In this document: positions 1-8,193 of the stretch, piece after piece
Layout: each line of letters starts with the position of its first letter
Position numbering within the stretch: the stretch's first letter is position 1
Source of the DNA: Actinomycetota bacterium
GTDB taxonomy: Bacteria; Actinomycetota; Actinomycetes; Nanopelagicales; Nanopelagicaceae
Length of the DNA: 9,079 bases
NCBI GenBank assembly: GCA_010032085.1
Contig: RGYL01000021.1
Coordinates: 1-9,079, forward strand
Direction: 5' to 3'
Translations under genes and position numbers: made by a program
Notes under the pieces: generated by a model
The model's input: only the letters and a program-made list of their open reading frames with translations
Databases searched by the model: none
Told to the model about the DNA's origin: nothing

Positions 1-82
1 TTGTTGTAAAGTGCGCACGCTTGAGGGGCTATAGCGCAGCTGGTAGCGCACCTGCATGGCATGCAGGGGGTCAGGGGTTCAA
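1..82 (+). repeat. Left arm of an 82-base perfect inverted repeat
   Basis: Bases 1-82 are the exact reverse complement of 199-280. The arm contains 24 bases of tRNA 5' flank plus the first 58 nucleotides of the tRNA-Ala. Identity stops at base 83, inside the T loop. At the outer side it cannot be followed because the window begins at base 1, so the true palindrome may be longer and include a second copy of the phosphatase gene. A perfect match that includes the non-coding flank argues for a recent duplication or a chimeric molecule rather than two independently evolved tRNA genes. Confidence 0.97.
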
Positions 83-97
83 GTCCCCTTAGCTCCA
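25..97 (+). tRNA. tRNA-Ala, anticodon GGC, complete
   Basis: The 73 nucleotides fold into a full cloverleaf. The acceptor stem GGGGCTA pairs with TAGCTCC and carries the G3:U70 wobble pair that is the classic alanine identity element; the discriminator base is A. The anticodon stem is CCTGC/GCAGG with loop ATGGCAT, giving anticodon GGC, which reads GCC and GCU alanine codons. The T stem AGGGG/CCCCT encloses TTCAAGT. CCA is not encoded, so it must be added after transcription. The 24 bases upstream equal those that follow the phosphatase stop codon at 281, so the native locus was probably phosphatase then tRNA-Ala on one strand. Here the intact copy points the other way, which suggests a rearranged or chimeric end. 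Confidence 0.95.
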
Positions 98-133
98 CTT
101 CAAAAGTGAATAAGCGCAAGAAGATGGGTAGAA

Positions 134-202
134 ATGACTGAGTTAAGTGAGAGCGGCTCAAGAGGGTTGCCACTACAGAAAATTCCAGCTCGTTGGAGTT
201 GA
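134..202 (+). CDS. Possible 5' end of an unidentified gene, cut off by the inverted-repeat junction
   Basis: An ATG at 134 opens a frame starting MTELSESG that continues through LPLQKIPARW and meets a TGA at 200-202, right after the repeat junction at 198/199. The purine-rich stretch before the ATG (around 119-133) could serve as a weak ribosome binding site. The 22 residues are polar, then basic, like the cytoplasmic N-terminus of a larger protein. I infer that the native gene followed tRNA-Ala in the same direction and was truncated when the sequence folded back into the tRNA. It could equally be a chance frame. I do not recognise the family and assign no function. Confidence 0.3.
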   Translation: MTELSESGSRGLPLQKIPARWS

Positions 203-256
203 ACCCCTGACCCCCTGCATGCCATGCAGGTGCGCTACCAGCTGCGCTATAGCCCC
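199..256 (-). pseudogene. Broken second copy of tRNA-Ala(GGC)
   Basis: Read on the minus strand from 256, this is nucleotides 1-58 of the tRNA-Ala: 5' acceptor strand, D arm, anticodon arm and half of the T arm. The sequence after TTCAA cannot complete the T stem (AGGGG faces CCAAC) or the acceptor stem (GGGGCTA faces GAGCTGG), so it should not mature. Its place 24 bases after the phosphatase stop, on the same strand as the operon, is where the native tRNA is expected. The break is therefore more likely a chimera junction than decay of a spare gene. Confidence 0.85.
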
Positions 257-280
257 TCAAGCGTGCGCACTTTACAACAA
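199..280 (-). repeat. Right arm of the 82-base perfect inverted repeat
   Basis: This arm mirrors bases 1-82 and abuts the stop codon of the histidine phosphatase gene (TAA at 281-283 read on the minus strand). Going further from the phosphatase, the match to the intact tRNA breaks after TTCAA. The next bases CTCCA would match again if 10 nucleotides of the T arm and acceptor stem were skipped, but five bases may be chance or junction microhomology. The 116-base spacer (83-198) between the arms holds the rest of the intact tRNA, about 36 bases of trailer and the start of a short reading frame. Confidence 0.97.
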
Positions 281-922
281 TTACGCGCCGCTTTCTTCTC
301 CATAAATTGGTTCGGGAAGTGAACCCGCATTATGTTCGACAAGAATCCATCCCGGGCGATGGCGACCGCGCTCAAGAATTGACCACGATGCATTTGATAG
401 TCCACCAATAGTTGACCACTGATTCATGGGAAGTCCCAACAATTTTCCAATCACAATTCTGGTGGTGCCACCATGGGTGACAACAACAAGAGTAGATAAG
501 TGCTCTTCCAAGGCCCGCTCAATTGCTGAAACTGCGCGTTCGGCAATCTCGCTACGTCGCTCACCAGTTTCACCTGCTGGTTCATCATTTCCATCAAGCC
601 AATTTACAAATCGATCGTAGTCATCCGCGCGATTCTCTTCGCCCGTGCGTCCCTCCCACTTACCACCGTTTGTCTCGCGAAGTCCCGCATCGATATGAAC
701 TGGAAGTTTGGATATCTCTGATAAAGCTGCGGCTGTTTGTTGGGTTCGAATCAAGTCACTGCAGACTATTTTTTCTGGCCGCAGACCCATAAGTAGTGGC
801 GCAGCTCGTCGTGCTTGCGCAAACCCGGTCTCATTTAAAGGAATATCAGAATGACCCTGAAATCTATTCTGGATATTCCAATCCGTCTGGCCATGACGCC
901 AAAGTACTATTCGCTGTTTCAC
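281..922 (-). CDS. Histidine phosphatase family protein (GpgP-like position)
   Basis: A 213-residue member of the phosphoglycerate mutase/histidine phosphatase superfamily, which transfers phosphate to an active-site histidine and then to water. The RHG motif is at residues 9-11 with nucleophile His10. Arg59 lies in SDLIRTQQTA, the likely proton donor Glu83 in LRE, and the second catalytic histidine is His150 in VVVTHGG, so the active site is complete. The start is GTG, overlapping the rsfS stop by four bases (GTGA), with GGAAG just upstream. In Mycobacterium tuberculosis the gene after nadD and rsfS is Rv2419c, GpgP, which dephosphorylates glucosyl-3-phosphoglycerate. The shared order suggests common descent, but sequence alone cannot fix the substrate. 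Cofactor-dependent mutase activity is less likely given the short length. It is the last protein gene of the operon and is followed by tRNA-Ala sequence. Confidence 0.9.
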   Translation of the reverse strand: MKQRIVLWRHGQTDWNIQNRFQGHSDIPLNETGFAQARRAAPLLMGLRPEKIVCSDLIRTQQTAAALSEISKLPVHIDAGLRETNGGKWEGRTGEENRADDYDRFVNWLDGNDEPAGETGERRSEIAERAVSAIERALEEHLSTLVVVTHGGTTRIVIGKLLGLPMNQWSTIGGLSNASWSILERGRHRPGWILVEHNAGSLPEPIYGEESGA

Positions 923-1305
923 TTTCTTCCGCCTCGCTTAGCATCATCTTCTTTTACGGCCTTAAGTTCAATTCTCGGACAGTCGTTCCAAAGTCTTTCC
1001 AACATGTAGTACTGACGTATCTCCTCGGTCTGGATATGAACTACTAAATCTTCATAATCAAGCAATATCCAATGAGGCGAGCGCTCTTGTCGCGCCGGTT
1101 TCTCACCCTCAGCGCTCAAACGTAATTCAATCTCATCGCCAATCGCATCTATCTGTCGCTCATTAGCTCCACTCACGAGGAGAAATACTTCGCTCAAGAC
1201 CATCTGTTCAGTTAGATCAAGTGCAATCAAGTCCTTACCTAACTTTTCCAACGCTGCCCCTGCGGCTAACTCGAGATGCTCGAGCGTTGATTTACGCGGC
1301 GCCAT
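919..1305 (-). CDS. rsfS: Ribosomal silencing factor RsfS
   Basis: A 128-residue RsfS/Iojap (DUF143) protein. The family binds ribosomal protein uL14 on the 50S subunit and blocks subunit joining, shutting down translation when nutrients fall. The typical core is visible: an N-terminal helix region, then LVSGANERQIDAIGDEIE around 43-60, then WILLDYEDLVVHIQ at 79-92 and RQYYMLERLW at 97-106. I chose the ATG at 1305 (MAPRKST). The frame stays open to 1368, but that adds 21 residues lying wholly inside nadD with no family resemblance. With this start the gene overlaps the nadD end by 14 bases. An AGGA lies 11 bases upstream of the ATG, a long spacing, so coupling to nadD translation is likely. 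The stop overlaps the phosphatase start. The nadD-rsfS-phosphatase order is conserved in actinobacteria. Confidence 0.94.
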   Translation of the reverse strand: MAPRKSTLEHLELAAGAALEKLGKDLIALDLTEQMVLSEVFLLVSGANERQIDAIGDEIELRLSAEGEKPARQERSPHWILLDYEDLVVHIQTEEIRQYYMLERLWNDCPRIELKAVKEDDAKRGGRK

Positions 1306-1873
1306 AAAGACCGTGTTCCTTGATGTAATAAACGACTGATGCGGGAAGAAGTTCCTCGTAATTTTCATGGGCCGATATTTTCCTTCGAACCTCAGAGGCC
1401 GATATATCTAGCGCGGCAATCTCCAAAGTTTCGTACTTAAAATTGGGGCGTGCACTAGTTGCAGCACTTCCAGGACGTTTAATAACAAGAAACTCCACAA
1501 GTTTTGCTAACTCATCGATGCGATACCAACTATCGAGCTGCGCAAAAGCATCGCTACCTAATACCCAGGTGTAACGTTGCGCTGAAAATTCTGAATGCAA
1601 TTCAGTTACTGTATCCAAGGCGTAAGAGGGACCGGTGCGATTTACTTCGACCTCACTTATTTCTAGATCTCTTCCTACGAGTGCGAGGCGAACCATTTCC
1701 ACTCGTTGACGGGCTGGGACGTTGGGTTCTTTCTGCCATGGATCACCGGCTGGTACCACTATAAATTTCTCAAATTTTTTCGCAGCTAGCAGAGCATCAA
1801 TAAGAAAAATATGACCGTTATGGATTGGATCAAAAGTTCCGCCGTAGATGGCGCAATTATTAATCTTTATCAA
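1292..1873 (-). CDS. nadD: Nicotinate-nucleotide adenylyltransferase
   Basis: A 193-residue nucleotidyltransferase that joins nicotinate mononucleotide and ATP to give deamido-NAD, the step before NAD synthetase in both de novo and salvage routes. GGTFDPIHNGH at 11-21 is the NadD nucleotide-binding signature with the HxGH pair. PWQK at 45-48 is typical of actinobacterial and other bacterial NadD. ISASEVR at 157-163 corresponds to the ISSTxIR motif. Length fits the family. The only start before the signature is a TTG at 1873; an in-frame stop lies two codons upstream of it. This start overlaps the preceding 47-residue gene by 14 bases and has no clear ribosome binding site, so translational coupling is likely. 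Its product feeds the NAD+ pool used by the LigA encoded just upstream. Confidence 0.95.
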   Translation of the reverse strand: MIKINNCAIYGGTFDPIHNGHIFLIDALLAAKKFEKFIVVPAGDPWQKEPNVPARQRVEMVRLALVGRDLEISEVEVNRTGPSYALDTVTELHSEFSAQRYTWVLGSDAFAQLDSWYRIDELAKLVEFLVIKRPGSAATSARPNFKYETLEIAALDISASEVRRKISAHENYEELLPASVVYYIKEHGLYGAA

Positions 1874-2003
1874 GTCTTAAAACTAGGTAAAGAAGAAGCA
1901 TCAAGATTCCAAAGGCTATGCCGCCAAAGAAAATTGGGTGGGCTGGAAGCTCTCTTCCCTCTTCGCTGAAGAGTTGCATTGCACGCATAAACATAGAGCG
2001 CAT
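1860..2003 (-). CDS. Small single-span membrane protein between ligA and nadD
   Basis: A 47-codon frame, ATG at 2003-2001 and TAA at 1862-1860, fills the 138 bases between ligA and nadD. It starts 8 bases after the ligA stop and overlaps the nadD start by 14 bases. The first 20 residues are polar to amphipathic (MRSMFMRAMQ, then an acidic EEGRE stretch). Residues 23-43, from PIFFGGIAFG through LLLYLVL, form one hydrophobic segment, followed by the short charged tail RLDKD. This is a plausible membrane anchor with the tail outside or inside. From memory, small one-span proteins with a similar proline then hydrophobic layout occur before nadD in other actinobacteria, so I take it as a conserved family of unknown function. 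The start may instead be Met4, Met6 or Met9; no ribosome binding site decides it. Confidence 0.75.
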   Translation of the reverse strand: MRSMFMRAMQLFSEEGRELPAHPIFFGGIAFGILMLLLYLVLRLDKD

Positions 2004-2011
2004 AATAACTG

Positions 2012-5117
<3,106 letters not shown>

Positions 5118-5121
<4 letters not shown>

Positions 5122-6293
5122 GCCGTACTCCGGTAGGCGGCCCTTGCTCGTTCGATTACTCGCTTAATGCAGGTGTGAAAATAATCAACATCAGCCCGTG
5201 AATTCTCGGGGCCGATTGAAAAACGCAACGAGGAACGAGCCTCTCTCTCGCTCAATCCCATAGCAAGAAGAACATGGCTAGGTTGTTGCACTCCAGCAGA
5301 ACATGCCGATCCAGTAGAGCAAGCGATCCCTTCACTATCAAAGAGAAGTAAGAGCGAATCACTCTCGGTATTGGGAAAGCGCACATTTAAAATTCCTGGA
5401 AGTTTCTCGCCTTCACCAGTGTTGAAAATCGCATCTGGGACATCAGACTTAATGGTTTCTCGTAGCGCCTCGCGAAGACCCGATACATAAAGCGCATTTT
5501 TTTCCAAGTTTCGATGTGCTCCTTGCGCAGCTATAGCGAAACTAACGATTGAGGCAGCATTGACCGTACCGGAGCGGATATCTCTCTCCTGACCGCCACC
5601 ATGAAGTAATGGAGTTATCTCTTCACCGCGCTTAAGAATGAGCGCGCCAACACCAACCGGACCACCGATTTTATGGGCACTGATTGTCATCGCGAAGAGA
5701 CCTAACTCCGAGAAAGATATTGGTATCTTTCCAAAACTCTGTACCGCATCAGTGTGGACCGGGATTTCATATTCTTTGGCTAGTTTTACGATTTCCTCGA
5801 TAGGTTGGATAGTTCCTACTTCGTTATTTGCATGAATGACGCTAATTAAAGCAATCTCATCGCTCCGATTTTCGACCGCACTTCTTAGAAATTCCATGTT
5901 GAGATAGCCATCTTTAGAGACTGGGATGAGAATTAATTCAGCACCTTCTTGCTCTGCCAGCCAATGCGCCGGATCAAGAACTGCGTGATGCTCAAAAGCC
6001 GAGATGATTACAACTTTTCTTCTCTCATCCTCGCTCCTGCGCCTCCAATAAATTCCCTTTAAAGCCAAGTTATTTGCTTCAGTTCCGCTTGCAGTGAAAA
6101 CAACTTCACTTGCCTCACACCCAACTAGCGATGCAATCTTCTCGCGCGCCTCTTCAACATTTTTGCGGACTGCGCGACCGTAGCCATGAAGGCTCGAGGG
6201 GTTACCTAACTCGCGAGATTGATCGATAAATGCCTGGAGGGCTACGCCATTTATGGGTGTCGTAGCGGCATTATCGAAATAGACGCGCGCCAT
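5118..6293 (-). CDS. Cysteine desulfurase (IscS/NifS family), probable sulfur donor to MnmA
   Basis: A 391-residue PLP enzyme that takes sulfur from L-cysteine, leaving alanine and an enzyme persulfide. YFDNAATTP at 5-13 is the N-terminal signature. SGTEANNLA (69-77) binds the PLP phosphate, EHHAV at 101-105 gives the stacking histidine, HTDAVQ at 180-185 gives Asp182 and Gln185, and SAHKIGGP gives the Schiff-base Lys208. The persulfide cysteine is Cys331 in STGSACSAG. There are no neighbouring iscU, sufU or ferredoxin genes; mnmA overlaps by four bases instead. In Bacillus subtilis the neighbour YrvO hands sulfur straight to MnmA, and M. tuberculosis keeps iscS and trmU adjacent, so a tRNA thiolation role is likely. 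A broader role in Fe-S assembly is not excluded. No ribosome binding site precedes the ATG at 6293; see the promoter entry just upstream. Confidence 0.95.
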
Positions 6294-6305
6294 GGGATAA
6301 GTCTA
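6294..6305 (-). promoter_or_regulatory. Putative internal promoter giving a leaderless cysteine desulfurase mRNA
   Basis: Read on the minus strand, TAGACT (6305-6300) fits the actinobacterial TANNNT -10 box. It is followed by exactly six bases, TATCCC, and then the ATG. This spacing puts transcription start on the A of the ATG. No Shine-Dalgarno sequence lies in the 31-base gap; the stretch there reads CTCCTC, not its complement. No strong -35 box is visible. Read-through from etfA would also transcribe the gene. Confidence 0.45.
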
Positions 6306-6324
6306 AAGCGAGGAGATGACGTAG

Positions 6325-7278
6325 TTACGCGCGCTTGGACTTTATCGCTTCACGGGCTTGCGGAAGAACAGCAAATAAGTCCCCGACGACTCCAAAATCA
6401 GCGAGATCAAAGATGGGGGCTTCTGGATCTTTGTTTATCGCAACGATGGTTTTTGAAGTCTGCATTCCGGCGCGATGTTGAATTGCGCCAGAAATTCCGC
6501 ATGCAATGTAAAGCTGAGGGCTTACAGTTTTTCCAGTCTGGCCTACCTGGTGAGTGTGCGGGTACCAACCGGCATCAGTCGCTGCACGCGATGCGCCGAC
6601 TGCTGCACCTAAAAGATCTGCCATCGCTTCTACTTCCCCAAAATTTCCATTCGTTCCGCGGCCACCTGAGATAACAATCTTTGCTTCAGTTAGATCTGGG
6701 CGACCGCCTTTAACGGGAGGTTGCGAGTTTGTAATCGTTACGGTTTTATCTTTAGCATCGATATTTACGGAAACTTTTTCCACGCTAGAGAGTGTGCTGC
6801 CCACACCGGCCTCTATCGAACTAGGTCTAATCGTGATGACTGGTATGCCAACTTTTACTTTCGCATTGACCATAAATGATCCACCGAAAACGGATTGGGT
6901 CGTTGCTAGATTCTCATTTACATCAATCGCGTCGGTTATTACTCCGCCGCCTATACGCAAAGCAAGGCGCCCCGCAATCTCTTTACCCCGAGCCGAAGAT
7001 GCAATTAAAACGGCAGAAGGTTGTTGCGCCGCAACAATTTGTGCCAGCGCTGAAACCGCAGCAGCAATTCCATGTTTCGCGATCTCATCATTTTCGACAA
7101 CGAGTGCTCTATCGCAATCAGTTCCATTTAATCCAGCGGCCAGTGCATCACCCTTTCCGCTATTGGAAAGAATTACACCGACCGGGGTTCCGGCGCGCTT
7201 GGCAAAAGTCGCTAATTCCCCAGCGGTCTTGGCCACTTTCTCGCCATCGTGATCTACAAGAAATAAGACGTTGGCCAT
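6325..7278 (-). CDS. etfA: Electron transfer flavoprotein alpha subunit
   Basis: A 317-residue EtfA (FixB family). Together with EtfB it forms a soluble heterodimer that takes electrons from acyl-CoA and similar dehydrogenases and passes them to the membrane quinone pool. The N-terminal nucleotide-binding-like domain runs to about 190. The C-terminal FAD domain begins around ISGGRG (204-209). It has SRAATDAGW at 230-238, GQTGKTVSPQLY at 246-257, the CGISGAIQHRAGM segment at 260-272 and INKDPEAPIF at 281-290, all typical FAD contacts. Length is normal for actinobacteria. It starts two bases after the etfB stop, with AGAGG about 11 bases upstream of its ATG. No dehydrogenase or ETF:quinone oxidoreductase gene lies in the window, so the electron donor and acceptor cannot be named. 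Confidence 0.96.
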   Translation of the reverse strand: MANVLFLVDHDGEKVAKTAGELATFAKRAGTPVGVILSNSGKGDALAAGLNGTDCDRALVVENDEIAKHGIAAAVSALAQIVAAQQPSAVLIASSARGKEIAGRLALRIGGGVITDAIDVNENLATTQSVFGGSFMVNAKVKVGIPVITIRPSSIEAGVGSTLSSVEKVSVNIDAKDKTVTITNSQPPVKGGRPDLTEAKIVISGGRGTNGNFGEVEAMADLLGAAVGASRAATDAGWYPHTHQVGQTGKTVSPQLYIACGISGAIQHRAGMQTSKTIVAINKDPEAPIFDLADFGVVGDLFAVLPQAREAIKSKRA

Positions 7279-7280
7279 AT

Positions 7281-8081
7281 TTATACCAACCTCTTCTCAA
7301 GCAAATAATCCGCAAGTTTTGTTCCACCATCACCAGAATCCTCTAACTTCACGCCTTTTTCACGGGCCGGGCGTGGATTTGCCTCCAGAACTTCACTCCA
7401 TGCGCCACTTGCGCCAACTTCACTAGCAGTGATTCCAATATCGATGAGAGTTTTCGTATCAATCTGTTTCTTCTTCGCAGCCATGATCCCTTTGAAAGAT
7501 GGATAACGTGGTTCATTTATTTTCTCAATCACACTTACTACACAGGGAAGAGTCGCTGACATATTCTCAACGCCACTTTCGGTCATTCGAGCTATCTCAA
7601 CGCTCTTGGTTGCGACATCAACCTTTACCGAGCCTGCAAAAGTTAGTTGCGCCCAACCGAGGGATTCGGAGAGCATCGCGGGAATTACGCTCATACGAGC
7701 ATCGGTTGATTCTGTTCCACAGAAGACCAGGTCGAAGCCGCCATCTTTAATCACTTTGGCGAGAACTTTTGCAGTAGCGATCGCATCAGAGCCAGCAAGC
7801 GCCGCATCACTTACAAGTAATCCATTATCAGCGCCCATGGATAGACCTTTGCGAATTGCTTCAGTAGTTCGCTCCGGCCCCATCGAAATCAAAGTGATGC
7901 TGTGCTCTGGAGTTTCTTTGCCTTCATTTAACGGTTCAATAATTCGAAGCGCCTCTTCGATTGCATATTCATCAAGATCATTGAGAACTGCATCAACACT
8001 CTCGCGATCAAGGCGTCCACCCACCATCTTTTTCTCCGCCCAAGAATCTGGGACTTGCTTAACGCAGATGGCAATCTTCAT
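7281..8081 (-). CDS. etfB: Electron transfer flavoprotein beta subunit
   Basis: A 266-residue EtfB (FixA family), the AMP-binding partner of EtfA that also carries the recognition loop docking onto dehydrogenases. CVKQVPD at 6-12 and GTESTDARMSVIP at 122-134 fit the AMP-binding fold. NEPRYPSFKGIMAAKKK at 189-205 is the EtfB signature and recognition-loop region. The C-terminal tail is the arm that wraps around EtfA. It is the first gene of the minus-strand operon. The ATG at 8081 directly begins the conserved MKIAICVKQVPD sequence, so the start is well supported. No Shine-Dalgarno sequence precedes it, which suggests a leaderless transcript. The classical family pairs with beta-oxidation or amino-acid dehydrogenases; a bifurcating type is unlikely without partner genes nearby. 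Confidence 0.96.
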   Translation of the reverse strand: MKIAICVKQVPDSWAEKKMVGGRLDRESVDAVLNDLDEYAIEEALRIIEPLNEGKETPEHSITLISMGPERTTEAIRKGLSMGADNGLLVSDAALAGSDAIATAKVLAKVIKDGGFDLVFCGTESTDARMSVIPAMLSESLGWAQLTFAGSVKVDVATKSVEIARMTESGVENMSATLPCVVSVIEKINEPRYPSFKGIMAAKKKQIDTKTLIDIGITASEVGASGAWSEVLEANPRPAREKGVKLEDSGDGGTKLADYLLEKRLV

Positions 8082-8117
8082 GACTTAAATGCTACTGGTG
8101 AGTAACAAAAGCATCCA
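8082..8117 (-). promoter_or_regulatory. Putative promoter of the etfBA operon, leaderless
   Basis: On the minus strand TAGCAT (8094-8089) matches TANNNT and ends seven bases before the etfB ATG, so transcription would begin at or next to the start codon. A weak -35 candidate, TGGATG (8117-8112), stands 17 bases upstream. The lack of any purine-rich ribosome binding site in the leader supports a leaderless mRNA, which is common in actinobacteria. Confidence 0.5.
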
Positions 8118-8120
8118 CTC

Positions 8121-8149
8121 TTAACCTGCAATTACTCAACACGTAACCT
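8121..8149 (+). promoter_or_regulatory. Putative promoter of the glycosyltransferase gene
   Basis: TTAACC (8121-8126) and TAACCT (8144-8149) are separated by 17 bases. The first shares four of six positions with TTGACA, and the second fits TANNNT. The predicted transcription start near 8156-8157 gives a leader of roughly 37 bases, nearly all of it the hairpin described next. The element lies back to back with the etfB promoter in the 112-base divergent gap. Confidence 0.45.
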
Positions 8150-8162
8150 AAATCTCAGGTTG

Positions 8163-8188
8163 AGGGTCCTTTGCGAAGGGACCCTTTT
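8163..8188 (+). terminator. Hairpin with T-run in the glycosyltransferase leader (terminator or attenuator)
   Basis: AGGGTCC at 8163-8169 pairs with GGACCCT at 8179-8185. Three further pairs (TTT with AAG) close the stem to a GCG loop, giving about 10 base pairs, followed by TTTT. It looks like a rho-independent terminator on the plus strand only, since the minus strand shows no T-run after it. It ends six bases before the ATG at 8194. The purine run AAGGGA (8176-8181), the only ribosome-binding-like sequence there, is inside the 3' arm. It could therefore attenuate transcription or hide the ribosome binding site. No plus-strand gene lies upstream for it to terminate. Confidence 0.6.
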
Positions 8189-8193
8189 GCTCC

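Noticed and set aside
96..108. CACTT-CAA-AAGTG hairpin after the intact tRNA as a terminator
   Set aside because: It is only five base pairs, overlaps the last tRNA bases and has no T-run after it.
1..280. tRNA-associated attachment site of an integrative element
   Set aside because: Attachment duplications are normally direct repeats of the tRNA 3' end. Here the repeat is inverted, covers the 5' part plus upstream flank, and no integrase or phage gene is present.
1306..1368. Upstream extension of the rsfS frame by 21 residues
   Set aside because: It lies wholly within nadD coding sequence, does not resemble the RsfS N-terminus, and the MAPRKST start at 1305 fits the family length.
6554..7252. 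232-codon plus-strand open frame opposite etfA
   Set aside because: The antisense strand of a well-supported etfA gene; the open frame follows from codon bias and the translation has no recognisable domain.
7606..8088. 160-codon plus-strand open frame opposite etfB
   Set aside because: Antisense shadow of etfB, low-complexity serine/alanine/arginine-rich translation, no start signal.
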